A DNA stretch of 64,000 nt, from positions 124,001-188,000 of the forward strand of contig NZ_QLYY01000005.1 of NCBI RefSeq assembly GCF_003350295.1, given 5' to 3'. Both the position numbers and the translations under genes were made by a program. Positions 26,848 to 35,370 of the stretch are shown piece after piece (positions within the stretch are counted from its first letter, which is position 1; each line of letters starts with the position of its first letter). A model generated the notes under the pieces. It saw nothing but the letters and a program-made list of their open reading frames with translations, searched no databases and had not been told where the DNA came from. Source of the DNA: Vibrio tetraodonis. GTDB lineage: Bacteria > Pseudomonadota > Gammaproteobacteria > Enterobacterales > Vibrionaceae.

Positions 26848-26950
26848 AAAAAAAGACGCGATGAAATATCGCGTCAAAGTATCAACTACATTTTCAGATA
26901 CTAAATACAGATAGTCATAACCACCTGTGCAGGATAGCACCCTCGGGTGC
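26848..26950 (-). ncRNA. Candidate ~103-nt small RNA (or leader attenuator) upstream of the MIX operon
   Basis: On the minus strand a -35 TTGCAT (26979-26984) and -10 TATAGT (26957-26962) are separated by 16 bp, predicting a start near 26950. The RNA would open with the hairpin GCACCC-GA-GGGTGC (26937-26950). It would end with a strong terminator, GACGCGAT-ATTTC-ATCGCGTC (26855-26875), followed by seven T. No open frame of quality lies inside. The terminator ends ~170 bp before the MIX start, so the element is either an independent small RNA or an attenuated leader of that operon. I recognise no known Vibrio sRNA family. Confidence 0.55.
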
Positions 26951-26956
26951 AGCGCT

Positions 26957-26984
26957 ACTATACAAACTGGTGCCAACAATGCAA
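26957..26984 (-). promoter_or_regulatory. Sigma-70-like promoter of the candidate small RNA
   Basis: TTGCAT and TATAGT with a 16-bp spacer on the minus strand, immediately before the hairpin that opens the predicted RNA. Confidence 0.5.
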
Positions 26985-27528
26985 CGTGGCGAAATTTATG
27001 CTTCAAACTTCACTTTGACAGGTATATTTCACTGTCTTACTAGGTAATTGATCTTGTTGGCAAGTAAACAGCACGTTTTAATATTCATTTCGCTCATTAA
27101 TCAATATCGGAATAAAGAAAATATCAATAATTTTTGTTGTCTTAGTTCAAATAATTGAATGTAAGAAAAGACAAAAGAAACATTATCTTGAGGTTCTTAC
27201 TGTAACGCCTGAAAGTAGCACTCGCGCATCCCCTTCATTGTCACCGTTTTACAGATGCGAAGAGATACACTTTTATATATATGCATTCATTGGAGGTTAA
27301 CCACAAAATATAGTTTTCATCGCCATGCACTTTCACTATAAGAAAATACTTTTTCACTATGAAATTATTCATTTTGAAACATGACTGAATAAAAAATTAG
27401 ATTTTTAATCGGAAAACCAATCAAAACTCACTAATCTAGATAACCCTGCCCAAACACCAAGCCTAAATTTTCTCTAGATTTCCCCATTTAAAACTCTATG
27501 ATTGACAAAAAATTAAAATAGCATTCTC
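26985..27528. other. Intergenic region upstream of the M23 gene
   Basis: About 540 bp of AT-rich DNA without a convincing gene. It contains TTGGAGGTTAAC near 27292, a copy of the ribosome-site sequence used by the chitinase at 28768, here without a following start codon. No clear promoter for the M23 gene was found. Confidence 0.4.
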
Positions 27529-28494
27529 ATGTATCCAACGTCTATTCAACAAAAAAGCTATAAAGACTTCCTGTCTTTTTGGCATTTAACTCTTATTCCT
27601 TTGGCATTATGCGCCATCATCGAAGTGATACCATTTGGCAGTAATGATACCGATCATTTTGAATCCAGAGATGTGGCATTAGCGACCAAGCCACCTGCCA
27701 AGGAAGTGTTACCCCCTGTCCCTGCAACTGTAAAACCTGACATTTTTAGCGGCACTGTAGAGTATTCTTTCTATGGTTCTGCGCTAGCGTCTGGCGCCTC
27801 ACCGGATACCATAGGTTATTTAACTTCTTTGGCATCAGGTAAGTTTGATTTTATCCGTTCAGTTTCTCGTTCAGGTAAGTTTGCGTTTAAGATCGATGAC
27901 CAAAACCAGTTAGAAGCTTTTTTGTATCAAGACAATCAGCATATGTTTTATGTTTACAGCGATGACAAAGGGGCTCTTTTTAGCTCTGATGGCGAGCACT
28001 TTTATAAAGACAAGCTGCTGCTTTCCCCCGTGTCACGCTGGTTTAGAGTGAGTTCGCCGTTTAACCCTGCTCGTCGACATCCCATCACTCATAAGGTCAC
28101 ATCTCATCTGGGTACGGATTATGCCGTCCCTGTTGGCACGCCTGTAGTCAGTATTTCGTCTGGACGCGTGGTGATTTCTCGTTACCATCCATTGGCCGGT
28201 CAATACGTTGTCATCCTTCACCCGGATGGTTTGAGAACTCGCTACCTTCATTTATCCAAACGTTTCGTTCAGCGAGGAGACAATGTAATTCAAGGACAAA
28301 AGATAGGAACTAGCGGTAATACAGGACGCACCACAGGTGCACATCTGCATTTTGAGCTTTGGAAAGACGGTCGGCCGATAGATTTTGAGAAAAAAAGGAC
28401 CTTCGCAGAAAAAGTAGCCGTAGAACAGATATCCGCTCAAACTGCCGACGCAAAAATGGCCTTACAGCGACTGGTTCTTCAGATCGCGAAATAA
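27529..28494 (+). CDS. M23 (LytM) family peptidoglycan endopeptidase
   Basis: 321 residues. An N-terminal hydrophobic segment (~18-34, LTLIPLALCAIIEVI) likely anchors it in the inner membrane. A linker and a small beta domain follow (~75-165), then the M23 zinc peptidase domain (~185-290) with ligands in SHLGTDYAVP and GAHLHFELW. It should cleave peptide crosslinks in the cell wall in the periplasm, like the Shy endopeptidases of V. cholerae. The ATG at 27529 has an in-frame TAA 12 bp upstream and no visible Shine-Dalgarno sequence, so translation is probably weak or the start unusual. It stands alone, in the same direction as the chitinase. Confidence 0.88.
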   Translation: MYPTSIQQKSYKDFLSFWHLTLIPLALCAIIEVIPFGSNDTDHFESRDVALATKPPAKEVLPPVPATVKPDIFSGTVEYSFYGSALASGASPDTIGYLTSLASGKFDFIRSVSRSGKFAFKIDDQNQLEAFLYQDNQHMFYVYSDDKGALFSSDGEHFYKDKLLLSPVSRWFRVSSPFNPARRHPITHKVTSHLGTDYAVPVGTPVVSISSGRVVISRYHPLAGQYVVILHPDGLRTRYLHLSKRFVQRGDNVIQGQKIGTSGNTGRTTGAHLHFELWKDGRPIDFEKKRTFAEKVAVEQISAQTADAKMALQRLVLQIAK

Positions 28495-28524
28495 TCACCC
28501 CATCTCATAAATTCATACCTTAGT

Positions 28525-28560
28525 GGCAAGACTGAACTTTTTGAACATTCTTGCCTCTTT
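28525..28560 (+). terminator. Putative terminator after the M23 gene
   Basis: GGCAAGA pairs with TCTTGCC (7 bp, 17-nt loop), followed by TCTTT. It lies 30 bp after the M23 stop. The T-run is weak. Confidence 0.5.
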
Positions 28561-28782
28561 ATATATAAACTCCGAAAAAATAAACATTCACCAAACCACT
28601 TAATAGAAGTATTTTAATCGAATTAAAGCATACATTTAAGCATATAATTTGCATTTGTATCAAATTAATTGGAGCAGTACCAAGTATTCTGTCATCAAAT
28701 TTTACTCTCCTCTCAAGATTATGTAGCGTCAACTTGAGCACTTAATTAGCTTTGAAAAATAAGCATATTGGAGGTTAACGGA

Positions 28783-30588
28783 ATGAACAGAAAAACAGCT
28801 TTAGCGTTAAGTATTCTCTCTGCACTTTCATTAGGCAGTGGTCAAGCCGTCGCTGGTGATGGGCAACAGCTGGTCGATCAAGATGGCAATGTGTTGGTTG
28901 GATATTGGCATAACTGGTGTGAGGGTGATGGTTATAAAGGTGGTAACGCACCTTGCGTAGAACTTACCGAAGTTGACCCACAATATAATGTTGTCAACGT
29001 CTCTTTCATGAAAGTCCATGAAGGCGCAACAAACCATATTCCAACTTTTCAACTAGACCCAAGCATTGGTATGTCTGAGGCAGAGTTCAAAGATCAGATA
29101 GCGAACCTCAATGAACAAGGTCGAAGTGTTCTGATTGCACTCGGCGGTGCCGACGCGCATATTGAGCTTCGTAGTGGAGACGAGCAGGCGCTTGCTGATG
29201 AAATTATTCGCCTAGTGGATACCTATGGTTTTGATGGCTTAGATATTGACTTGGAGCAAGCTGCGATTACCGCAGCGGATAATGCAACTGTGATACCTGC
29301 AGCCCTCATCATAGTGAAAGATCACTATAGGACTCAGGGGCAAAACTTTATGATTACCATGGCACCAGAGTTCCCATACCTGCGTTCAGGGGGTGCTTAT
29401 ACACCGTACCTGTCGGCTCTTGAAGGGTATTACGATTTTATCAATCCACAGTTTTATAACCAAGGTGGGGATGGTGTTTGGGTCGATGAAATAAACACTT
29501 GGGTTCCGCAAAATTATAAAGACCAAGACGTATTCATCTATTACATTGCCGATAGTATTATTAATGGCACTCGTGGCTATACTAAGATCCCACATGAAAA
29601 ACTGGTATTTGGCGTTCCGGCTAACCCAGATGCAGCAGCCAGTGGCTTCGTGACTGACCCTAATGATATGTATAAGTCTTTAGATAGCCTAAAAGACCAA
29701 GGACAGCCATTGCGCGGTATTATGACTTGGTCGGTCAACTGGGATATGGGAGCCAATAGCAGCGGTCAGCAATACAATGAGCAGTTTGTCAAAGACTATG
29801 GTCCTTATGTTCATGGTCAAACACCTCCTCCAACTGATGGCAAGCCTTCTATTAGTGGTATTGGTGATGATCGTACTCCATTTGGTAGTAGCTACGACAA
29901 AATGGAAGGCGTCTCTGCTTATGACTCCGAAGATGGAGATTTAACGGGAGATGTTGTCGTTAGTGGCGAAGTTAATACTAACAGAGTAGGTGCCTACCCT
30001 CTCACCTACTCGGTAACTGATTCAGACAGCAACACGACTGAAGAGATCAGGCAAGTTACCGTCTATAACACAGCGCCAGTGATAAACGGCGTAAACAATG
30101 AAACCATCTTAGTCAACTCAGACTTTGATCCTATGGAAGGCGTAAGCGCTACCGATGCCGAAGATGGCGACATCAGTAATTCTGCCATTCAGGTATCAGG
30201 ACAAGTTAACACTGAGATTGTTGGCCAATACACCCTCACTTATCAAGTCACCGATGCGGCAGGTGAGACCACAACCAATGAACGTGTCATCACCGTTACT
30301 GATGAAGAAACAGGAAGTGGCACTTGGGATCCGGAAACCATTTATAATACCGGGGATCAAGTGTTATACAATGGCTTAAATTACACAGCCCAATGGTGGA
30401 CACAAGGCGACGAACCAGGATCGAGCGCGGTATGGCAAGCTGAAGATGATGGGCAAATTCACGAATGGAGCTCAACACAGACCTACACTACCGATGACCT
30501 TGTCACTTATCATGGGCAGACTTATCGTGCTAAATGGTGGTCACAAGGCAATGTGCCTACTGATGGCGATCCTTGGACACTAAACTAA
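28783..30588 (+). CDS. Secreted GH18 chitinase with two Ig-like and two chitin-binding modules
   Basis: 601 residues from the ATG at 28783, with GGAGG 10 nt upstream. Signal peptide ~1-23 (MNRKTALALSILSALSLGSG). GH18 catalytic domain ~28-345 with the DGLDIDLEQ signature supplying the catalytic Glu. Two DUF5011/Ig-like domains (~355-430 and ~433-510) share the phrase GVSAxDxEDGD. Two CBM5/12 chitin-binding modules at ~518-555 and ~562-601 carry the aromatic AQWWTQG and AKWWSQG motifs. It should hydrolyse chitin outside the cell. It lies between an M23 gene and a convergent small gene, with a strong shared terminator after it. Its last ~27 codons occur again, decayed, at 31384-31466. Confidence 0.95.
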   Translation: MNRKTALALSILSALSLGSGQAVAGDGQQLVDQDGNVLVGYWHNWCEGDGYKGGNAPCVELTEVDPQYNVVNVSFMKVHEGATNHIPTFQLDPSIGMSEAEFKDQIANLNEQGRSVLIALGGADAHIELRSGDEQALADEIIRLVDTYGFDGLDIDLEQAAITAADNATVIPAALIIVKDHYRTQGQNFMITMAPEFPYLRSGGAYTPYLSALEGYYDFINPQFYNQGGDGVWVDEINTWVPQNYKDQDVFIYYIADSIINGTRGYTKIPHEKLVFGVPANPDAAASGFVTDPNDMYKSLDSLKDQGQPLRGIMTWSVNWDMGANSSGQQYNEQFVKDYGPYVHGQTPPPTDGKPSISGIGDDRTPFGSSYDKMEGVSAYDSEDGDLTGDVVVSGEVNTNRVGAYPLTYSVTDSDSNTTEEIRQVTVYNTAPVINGVNNETILVNSDFDPMEGVSATDAEDGDISNSAIQVSGQVNTEIVGQYTLTYQVTDAAGETTTNERVITVTDEETGSGTWDPETIYNTGDQVLYNGLNYTAQWWTQGDEPGSSAVWQAEDDGQIHEWSSTQTYTTDDLVTYHGQTYRAKWWSQGNVPTDGDPWTLN

Positions 30589-30625
30589 TTAGGGTTGGAT
30601 GCTAAACCAGTCTGATAACTTAAAT

Positions 30626-30669
30626 AAAAGAAGCGAGATTTTACGGGGAATAAAATCATCGCTTCTTTT
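30626..30669. terminator. Bidirectional terminator between chitinase and small secreted gene
   Basis: A long stem AAAAGAAGCGA with TCGCTTCTTTT, extended inside by GATTTTA with TAAAATC, with A-runs on one side and T-runs on the other. It serves two convergent genes and is copied in unit B of the duplication. Confidence 0.85.
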
Positions 30670-30721
30670 GAAGATTAATTTACATCTAAGTTAGAAAACA
30701 ACTTCAGAACTCGGAATTAAA

Positions 30722-31075
30722 TTACTCTGGCAACTCGAACGAAATCTTGTTGACGATAGTGACTTCACTTTGATGGTAACCATACTGTTGTAGGTGTGGT
30801 TTAAGGTCAATACTGAACTCCTGGACCCAAGGGATCATCAAGCAGTCAATGAGCCTATCTTTAATAGCAACTTGAACGCTGTTGTCTGAGCTCGTCTTCA
30901 GCTCAACTTCCATTGGAGCCGCACAAGCAAAGTTAGCTTGAGAAGTTAGTACCCCGTCACTACTAATACTATAACCACCATAGAGAAGCTCATTTGGGCT
31001 GTATCTACCCTCCGCCAATGCACTATTAGACGCAAACAAAGTCAGAGCTAACGTTGATAAAATTAATTTTTTCAT
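30722..31075 (-). CDS. Small secreted protein of unknown function, copy A
   Basis: 117 residues. Signal peptide MKKLILSTLALTLFASNSALA, cleaved near residue 21-22. The mature ~96 residues contain two Cys (FACAAP and IDCLMIPW) that could form one disulfide, and end in a beta-rich tail. I recognise no family. A close paralogue is encoded at 31597-31947 by the duplicated unit. It is convergent with the chitinase and has its own AT-rich upstream region, so it is probably regulated separately. It could be a periplasmic inhibitor or binding protein, but nothing in the sequence proves this. Confidence 0.75.
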   Translation of the reverse strand: MKKLILSTLALTLFASNSALAEGRYSPNELLYGGYSISSDGVLTSQANFACAAPMEVELKTSSDNSVQVAIKDRLIDCLMIPWVQEFSIDLKPHLQQYGYHQSEVTIVNKISFELPE

Positions 31076-31383
31076 TTTATTTTACTACCTATATATAAAT
31101 ATGTTGATTAAAAAGCCATCAGGCACATTCAAACTATTTAACTAGGCAATCGATTACAACCGTAAATAATTAAGGAGTTGATATTTCCTACAAAAATAAA
31201 CATCACTAAAAATGGATATGACATTAAATATTTTAATCATTTAAAAAACATTATAAATTCTATATAATGAAGACTATGGTTTATTTTAATGAAACAACAT
31301 CTAAGTTTTCAATAAAAAATTATAGGAACAGAATAGTAAATAATTTTAATAATTATTTTGATAATGTATTTATAGTAATTTTT

Positions 31384-31466
31384 ACTTATCATGGAAGGAT
31401 CTATCGTGCTAAGTAGTGGTCATAGGCAATGTGCCCACTGATGGCGATCCTCGTACACTAAACTAA
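31384..31466 (+). pseudogene. Remnant of the chitinase 3' end (last ~27 codons)
   Basis: Copy of the final chitin-binding codons of the chitinase. The TGG of the AKWW motif has become TAG and one base is lost shortly after, so the frame is broken. The remnant still ends at the equivalent of the chitinase stop, followed by the same AATTAGGGTTGGA sequence. It is a fossil that fixes the left edge and direction of the duplication. Confidence 0.85.
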
Positions 31467-31503
31467 TTAGGGTTGGACGCTAAGCCAGTCTAATAACTGA
31501 AAT

Positions 31504-31546
31504 AAAAGAAGCGAGATTTTACGGGAAATAAAATCATCGCTTTTTT
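31504..31546. terminator. Copied bidirectional terminator (unit B)
   Basis: Same long hairpin as at 30626-30669 (AAAAGAAGCGA with TCGCTTTTTT). It remains functional in appearance on the minus side, downstream of the second small secreted-protein gene. Confidence 0.7.
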
Positions 31547-31596
31547 GATTAATTACTTCTCATTAAAATGGGAGATAATGGTTAAAAAATAGAAGA

Positions 31597-31947
31597 CTAC
31601 TCTTGTTCAAACGTAATTTTGTTTACGACGCTTAGCTCGCTTTGGTGGTAACCATACTGTTGAATTAGTGGTTTAAGGTCGATGCTAAAATCCTGAACCC
31701 AAGGGATCATTCGGCAGTCAATAAGCCTATCTTTAATCGCTAATTGAACACTATTATCAGAGCTCATAGTAAACTCAACATCCCTTGGTGCGGCACAGGC
31801 AAAGCTAGCTTTAGAAGTCAATACACCATCGGCACTAATACTAACACCACCATAAAGAAGCTCATTTGGGCTATATCTATCTTCTGCTAATGCGCTATTT
31901 GACGCAAATAATGTTACAGCTAACGTTGATAATATTAATTTTTTCAT
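31597..31947 (-). CDS. Small secreted protein of unknown function, copy B
   Basis: 116 residues from the ATG at 31947, the position equivalent to the start of copy A; a longer frame to 31989 is not supported by the paralogue. Signal peptide MKKLILSTLAVTLFASNSALA. It differs from copy A mainly by substitutions in the mature part (for example EFTMSSDNSVQLA against ELKTSSDNSVQVA) and at the C-terminus, and both Cys are kept. The open frame with conservative changes suggests selection has kept it since the duplication. Confidence 0.75.
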   Translation of the reverse strand: MKKLILSTLAVTLFASNSALAEDRYSPNELLYGGVSISADGVLTSKASFACAAPRDVEFTMSSDNSVQLAIKDRLIDCRMIPWVQDFSIDLKPLIQQYGYHQSELSVVNKITFEQE

Positions 31948-32438
31948 TTTACTACCTATAATTATGTTGATTAAAAAGCCATCAGGCATGTTAAAAATAT
32001 TTAATTAGGTAATGCATTACAACCGTAAATAATTAAGGAGTTGACATTTCCTCCAAAAATAACCACCAATAAAAACATACTTAACATTAAAAAAATTAAT
32101 TACTTCAAAACAATTACTTAGAGGATTCTTATTAATCAACAAGGTCATTCATTAAAATAAATTTGTAATGAACCAACCTCTAAGTTTTAAATAAAAATTA
32201 TAAATGGCGAATAATAAATAGTTTTACTAATTAAGTTTATAATGTACTAATGTTAGTTTTGACTAATAATATCGATAATTATTTTTATATTTATTAATGT
32301 TGTTATTAAAAACAATGAAAATAGACTAGGCTTTGATTGTTGGAACAATTATCTACTCGTCATAGTAAATTACTCAAAACAACAAACTAAAGATAATAGG
32401 TAGCTTCCAATATAAAATGATGGTTAGAGGGACAGGAT
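31948..32438. other. AT-rich intergenic region upstream of both the copy B gene and the 48-residue ORF
   Basis: About 490 bp. The first ~315 bp belong to duplication unit B. The remainder is AT-rich and holds a purine-rich AGAGGGACAGGA ribosome site before 32439. No clear promoter was recognised. Confidence 0.4.
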
Positions 32439-32585
32439 ATGATGACAAACAAGCACTTTGCGTTAGTCACCCACACAAAGAAAGACAAAAGTATGGATAC
32501 ACCAATCGCACCAAAACGCGAAGAAAAACGTCAAGCTCTAGTAAAAGAAGCACAGCAAAAAGGGGGCTTTCAAACACCATCTTGA
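32439..32585 (+). CDS. Small ORF, 48-residue basic protein
   Basis: ATG at 32439 (a second ATG follows at 32442) preceded by AGAGGGACAGGA at suitable spacing, stop TGA at 32583-32585. The product starts MMTNKHFALVTHTKKDKSM and ends KGGFQTPS. It is Lys/Arg-rich, soluble, with one likely helix (KREEKRQALVKEAQQ). It converges with the sigma-54 regulator gene, 8 bp apart. A different overlapping frame (32417-32617) looks less protein-like. Function is unknown; the reading rests on ribosome site and amino-acid make-up only. Confidence 0.55.
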   Translation: MMTNKHFALVTHTKKDKSMDTPIAPKREEKRQALVKEAQQKGGFQTPS

Positions 32586-32593
32586 TAGTGAAG

Positions 32594-33610
32594 TTACAAC
32601 ACTTTCTGAGCTTTTAATCTTCGATATACCGTATTACGGCTTACTCCTAATTCACGAGCTACCTTGCTGATGTTGCCTTCATTAGCAACATATACATCCT
32701 CGATCGTTTTATTGAGGGTCGCTTTCAACTCCGTACTAATACGCTCCCTATCATTCGTTTTGCTAAAACGGCGTTGCCACTGCATCGGCAAATGAGTGAC
32801 ATCCACAACATCATTTCCATCTGCCATAACGGTTACCACTCTAATAAAATTATCCAGCTCACGTAAGTTCCCCGGCCAAGAGTAATTGATTAGATACTTA
32901 AATAAATCTGGCGAGATGGTTTGAGAATGATTGCGATACTTTTCGTGAATAGATTTTATTAACTCAGCTTTATCTTTACGGTTTCTAAGCACAGGTAGCT
33001 CAACGGCCATACCATTGAGGCGATAATAAAGATCTTGGCGAAAACGCCCTTTGGCCACCAACCAATCTAAGTCTTGATGCGTGGCGGCTATCACTTCAAT
33101 ATCCACTTTGTACGAGCGTGCAGAGCCAAGTGGAGTGATGGTTTTATCCTGCAGCACTGAAAGCAATCGACACTGAGCCTGCATGGACATATCACCGATT
33201 TCATCAAGGAATAATATGCCCTTGTCGGCGAGTCTTATTCGGCCACAATATCCTCTTGGATGCGCACCTGTAAACGAACCTGGCGCATAACCAAATAATT
33301 CAGATTCGATTAGATCATTGGGTAATGCGGCGCAATTGACCGCCACTAAAGGTTTATGACGGCGAGAACTATATTGATGAAGCGCTTTGACAAACTCTCC
33401 CTTACCAACTCCCGTCTCTCCCAACACCAGTAAATGAATACCAGAATCCATGACTTTTGATGCATGCTGCCAAGCTAGTTCAACCTCAGGATCGCCATAA
33501 TGAAGGACAAGTGAAGCGTTTAGAATATCGAGTTTTTTGGCTGGCGGTGAGGCTAGCCAAGAGTCCATCTGTAATATTTGTTGTTCCATAACTGTTCCAT
33601 AACTGAACAT
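32594..33610 (-). CDS. Sigma-54-dependent activator lacking a sensor domain, divergent from aldehyde dehydrogenase
   Basis: 338 residues. Residues ~45-285 are an AAA+ sigma-54 activator domain: LGETGVGKGE (Walker A), GSFTGA in place of GAFTGA, and ILFLDEIGDM (Walker B). The C-terminus is a Fis-type helix-turn-helix (ISKVARELGVSRNTVYRR). The N-terminal GAF/PAS sensor of AcoR-like regulators is missing; only ~40 residues precede the ATPase. Start ambiguous: ATG at 33610 or ATG at 33589, within a 10-bp direct repeat (GTTATGGAAC twice). It most likely drives the sigma-54 promoter at 33741-33757. How it senses aldehyde or alcohol is unclear. Confidence 0.88.
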   Translation of the reverse strand: MFSYGTVMEQQILQMDSWLASPPAKKLDILNASLVLHYGDPEVELAWQHASKVMDSGIHLLVLGETGVGKGEFVKALHQYSSRRHKPLVAVNCAALPNDLIESELFGYAPGSFTGAHPRGYCGRIRLADKGILFLDEIGDMSMQAQCRLLSVLQDKTITPLGSARSYKVDIEVIAATHQDLDWLVAKGRFRQDLYYRLNGMAVELPVLRNRKDKAELIKSIHEKYRNHSQTISPDLFKYLINYSWPGNLRELDNFIRVVTVMADGNDVVDVTHLPMQWQRRFSKTNDRERISTELKATLNKTIEDVYVANEGNISKVARELGVSRNTVYRRLKAQKVL

Positions 33611-33740
33611 TGTGCCTGCACCAAATTGACACAGTTAACAATGAAATCATCCTTGTTTACACTCAGGTTTTTCTTTGTCTAGGTTCCTGAGAGCCCAGCT
33701 ACTCTAGCTTCACACGAGATTGACAACAAGCTTGCAACAT

Positions 33741-33757
33741 TTGGCCTGTGATTTGCG
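33741..33757 (+). promoter_or_regulatory. Sigma-54 promoter of the aldehyde dehydrogenase gene
   Basis: TTGGCCTGTGATTTGCG has GG and GC at exact N10 spacing (GG at 33743-33744, GC at 33755-33756) and an intact TTTGC. It predicts a start near 33767 and a leader of ~50 nt before the ATG at 33819. The divergent sigma-54 activator is the natural regulator. Confidence 0.8.
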
Positions 33758-33818
33758 TTGTGTTGCACCGCAAATAATGAGTTAACACTCCATTTGAATA
33801 ATAAATAAGGATATTTTT

Positions 33819-35339
33819 ATGATTTATTCACAACCCAATAGCGCCGATTCTGTTGTTAAATTCAAAACTCACTATGATAATTTCATCGGTGGTGAGTGGG
33901 TTAGCCCCCAATCCGGAGAGTACTTCGACAATATCTCCCCTGTTAATGGTCAAACATATTGTCAGGTCGCCCGTTCAAATGAGCTTGATGTTGAGCTAGC
34001 ACTAGACGCCGCTCATAAAGCTAAAGCACCTTGGGCAGCGACCAGTGTCAGTGAACGTGCCAATTTGCTACTCAAGATTGCTGATCGAATAGAAAACAAT
34101 TTAGAAATGCTTGCAGTGGCTGAAACATGGGAAAATGGTAAACCCATTCGCGAGACCTTAGCTGCAGACCTACCACTGGTTGTTGATCATTTTCGTTATT
34201 TTGCGGGCTGCATCCGCGCTCAGGAAGGTAGCGCAGCTGAACTTGACGTTAATACCGCAAGCTACCACTTCCCTGAGCCAGTTGGCGTGGTAGGCCAAAT
34301 CATTCCGTGGAATTTTCCAATGTTGATGGCCGCTTGGAAACTGGCGCCGGCTCTAGCCGCTGGTTGCTGCGTGGTTCTTAAACCCGCTGAACAGACCCCA
34401 ACATCGATTCTAGTTTTAATGGAAGTGATAGGCGATCTTATTCCAGCAGGTGTAGTCAACGTAGTAAACGGATACGGTAGAGAAGCAGGTCAAGCATTAG
34501 CAACCAGTCATCGTATCGCCAAGCTCGCCTTTACAGGTTCAACCGATGTCGGACAACATATTCTAAAATGTGCGGCAGACAGCCTGATCCCCTCAACCGT
34601 AGAGCTTGGAGGTAAATCACCCAATATCTATTTCCCTGATATCTTTGACCATGAAGATGAATATTTGGAAAAGTGTATTGAGGGAACATTACTGGCCTTC
34701 TTCAATCAAGGTGAAGTCTGTACTTGCCCTTCCCGAGTGTTAGTGCATGAATCCATATACGACCGTTTTGTTGAAAAGGTCGCAGAGCGGGCGAAGAACA
34801 TAGTCCAAGGTAATCCTCTTGATACCAATACCCAAGTTGGTGCTCAAGCTTCCCAGGAACAATTCGACAAAATATTGAGCTATCTCGATATTGGTCGTCA
34901 AGAGGGCGCAGAAGTTGTATTTGGTGGTGAGATCGCTCAACAATCAGGCGACATTGGTTCAGGCTACTACATCCAGCCGACTTTGCTTGCAGGCCACAAC
35001 AAAATGCGTGTCTTCCAAGAAGAGATTTTTGGTCCAGTCATCGCTATCACTAAATTTACAGATGAAGAAGATGCTTTAGCGATTGCCAACGATACTGAAT
35101 ATGGACTCGGCGCTGGTGTATGGACTCGTGATACCAATCTTGCTTATCGCATGGGCAGAAAAATTGAGGCTGGTCGCATCTGGATCAATTGCTATCACGC
35201 CTACCCTGCGCATGCCGCATTTGGCGGGTATAAAAAGTCAGGCATTGGCCGCGAAACTCACAAGATGATGCTTGATCATTATCAGAACACTAAGAATCTG
35301 CTAGTAAGTTATGATGTAAGTCCCATGGGTTTCTTCTAA
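33819..35339 (+). CDS. NAD(P)-dependent aldehyde dehydrogenase (AldB/AcoD/ExaC type)
   Basis: 506 residues. Signature residues are the Glu in VELGGKSPN and the nucleophile Cys in [17 protein letters not shown] forms the cofactor channel. Length and the FNQGEVCTC sequence fit the AldB/AcoD group that oxidises acetaldehyde and related short aldehydes to acids. ATG at 33819 with AAGGA upstream. It is a single-gene unit with a sigma-54 promoter and a divergent sigma-54 activator, and is closed by the terminator at 35349-35370. The arrangement suggests induction by alcohol, aldehyde or acetoin breakdown; the precise substrate is not visible. Confidence 0.92.
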   Translation: MIYSQPNSADSVVKFKTHYDNFIGGEWVSPQSGEYFDNISPVNGQTYCQVARSNELDVELALDAAHKAKAPWAATSVSERANLLLKIADRIENNLEMLAVAETWENGKPIRETLAADLPLVVDHFRYFAGCIRAQEGSAAELDVNTASYHFPEPVGVVGQIIPWNFPMLMAAWKLAPALAAGCCVVLKPAEQTPTSILVLMEVIGDLIPAGVVNVVNGYGREAGQALATSHRIAKLAFTGSTDVGQHILKCAADSLIPSTVELGGKSPNIYFPDIFDHEDEYLEKCIEGTLLAFFNQGEVCTCPSRVLVHESIYDRFVEKVAERAKNIVQGNPLDTNTQVGAQASQEQFDKILSYLDIGRQEGAEVVFGGEIAQQSGDIGSGYYIQPTLLAGHNKMRVFQEEIFGPVIAITKFTDEEDALAIANDTEYGLGAGVWTRDTNLAYRMGRKIEAGRIWINCYHAYPAHAAFGGYKKSGIGRETHKMMLDHYQNTKNLLVSYDVSPMGFF

Positions 35340-35348
35340 ACTCATCTA

Positions 35349-35370
35349 AGCGCCTGCGGGCGCTTTTTTA
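35349..35370 (+). terminator. Terminator of the aldehyde dehydrogenase gene
   Basis: AGCGCC-TGCG-GGCGCT followed by TTTTTT. It lies 10 bp after the stop; its T-run overlaps the end of the convergent DUF6279 gene. Confidence 0.85.

Larger units (their letters stand above)
30505..31383. repeat. Tandem duplication, unit A (~879 bp)
   Basis: Unit A runs from inside the last chitin-binding codons of the chitinase through its terminator, the small secreted-protein gene and its upstream region. Unit B (31384 to ~32263) repeats the same order directly after it at an offset of about 879 bp. The copies align almost without gaps at the left end (ACTTATCATGG at 30505 and 31384) and diverge most in the AT-rich distal part. 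Confidence 0.85.
31384..32263. repeat. Tandem duplication, unit B (~880 bp)
   Basis: Second copy of 30505-31383. It contains a decayed chitinase 3' end (31384-31466), the copied terminator (31504-31546), a second small secreted-protein gene and its upstream region, including the shared stretch TTGATTAAAAAGCCATCAGG. The right edge is approximate because the AT-rich end has diverged. Confidence 0.8.

Noticed and set aside
26815..27006. 63-residue frame on the minus strand
   Set aside because: It starts at TTG without a ribosome site, runs through the RNA hairpins and terminator, and has no protein-like conservation signal.
30505..32263. Insertion sequence or CRISPR array as the source of the repeats near the chitinase
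   Set aside because: There is no transposase, terminal inverted repeat or short spaced repeat; the pattern is a simple two-copy tandem duplication.
32417..32617. 66-residue frame MMVRGTGYDDKQ
   Set aside because: It overlaps the better-supported 48-residue frame at 32439-32585, has weak ribosome-site support and runs into the convergent regulator gene.
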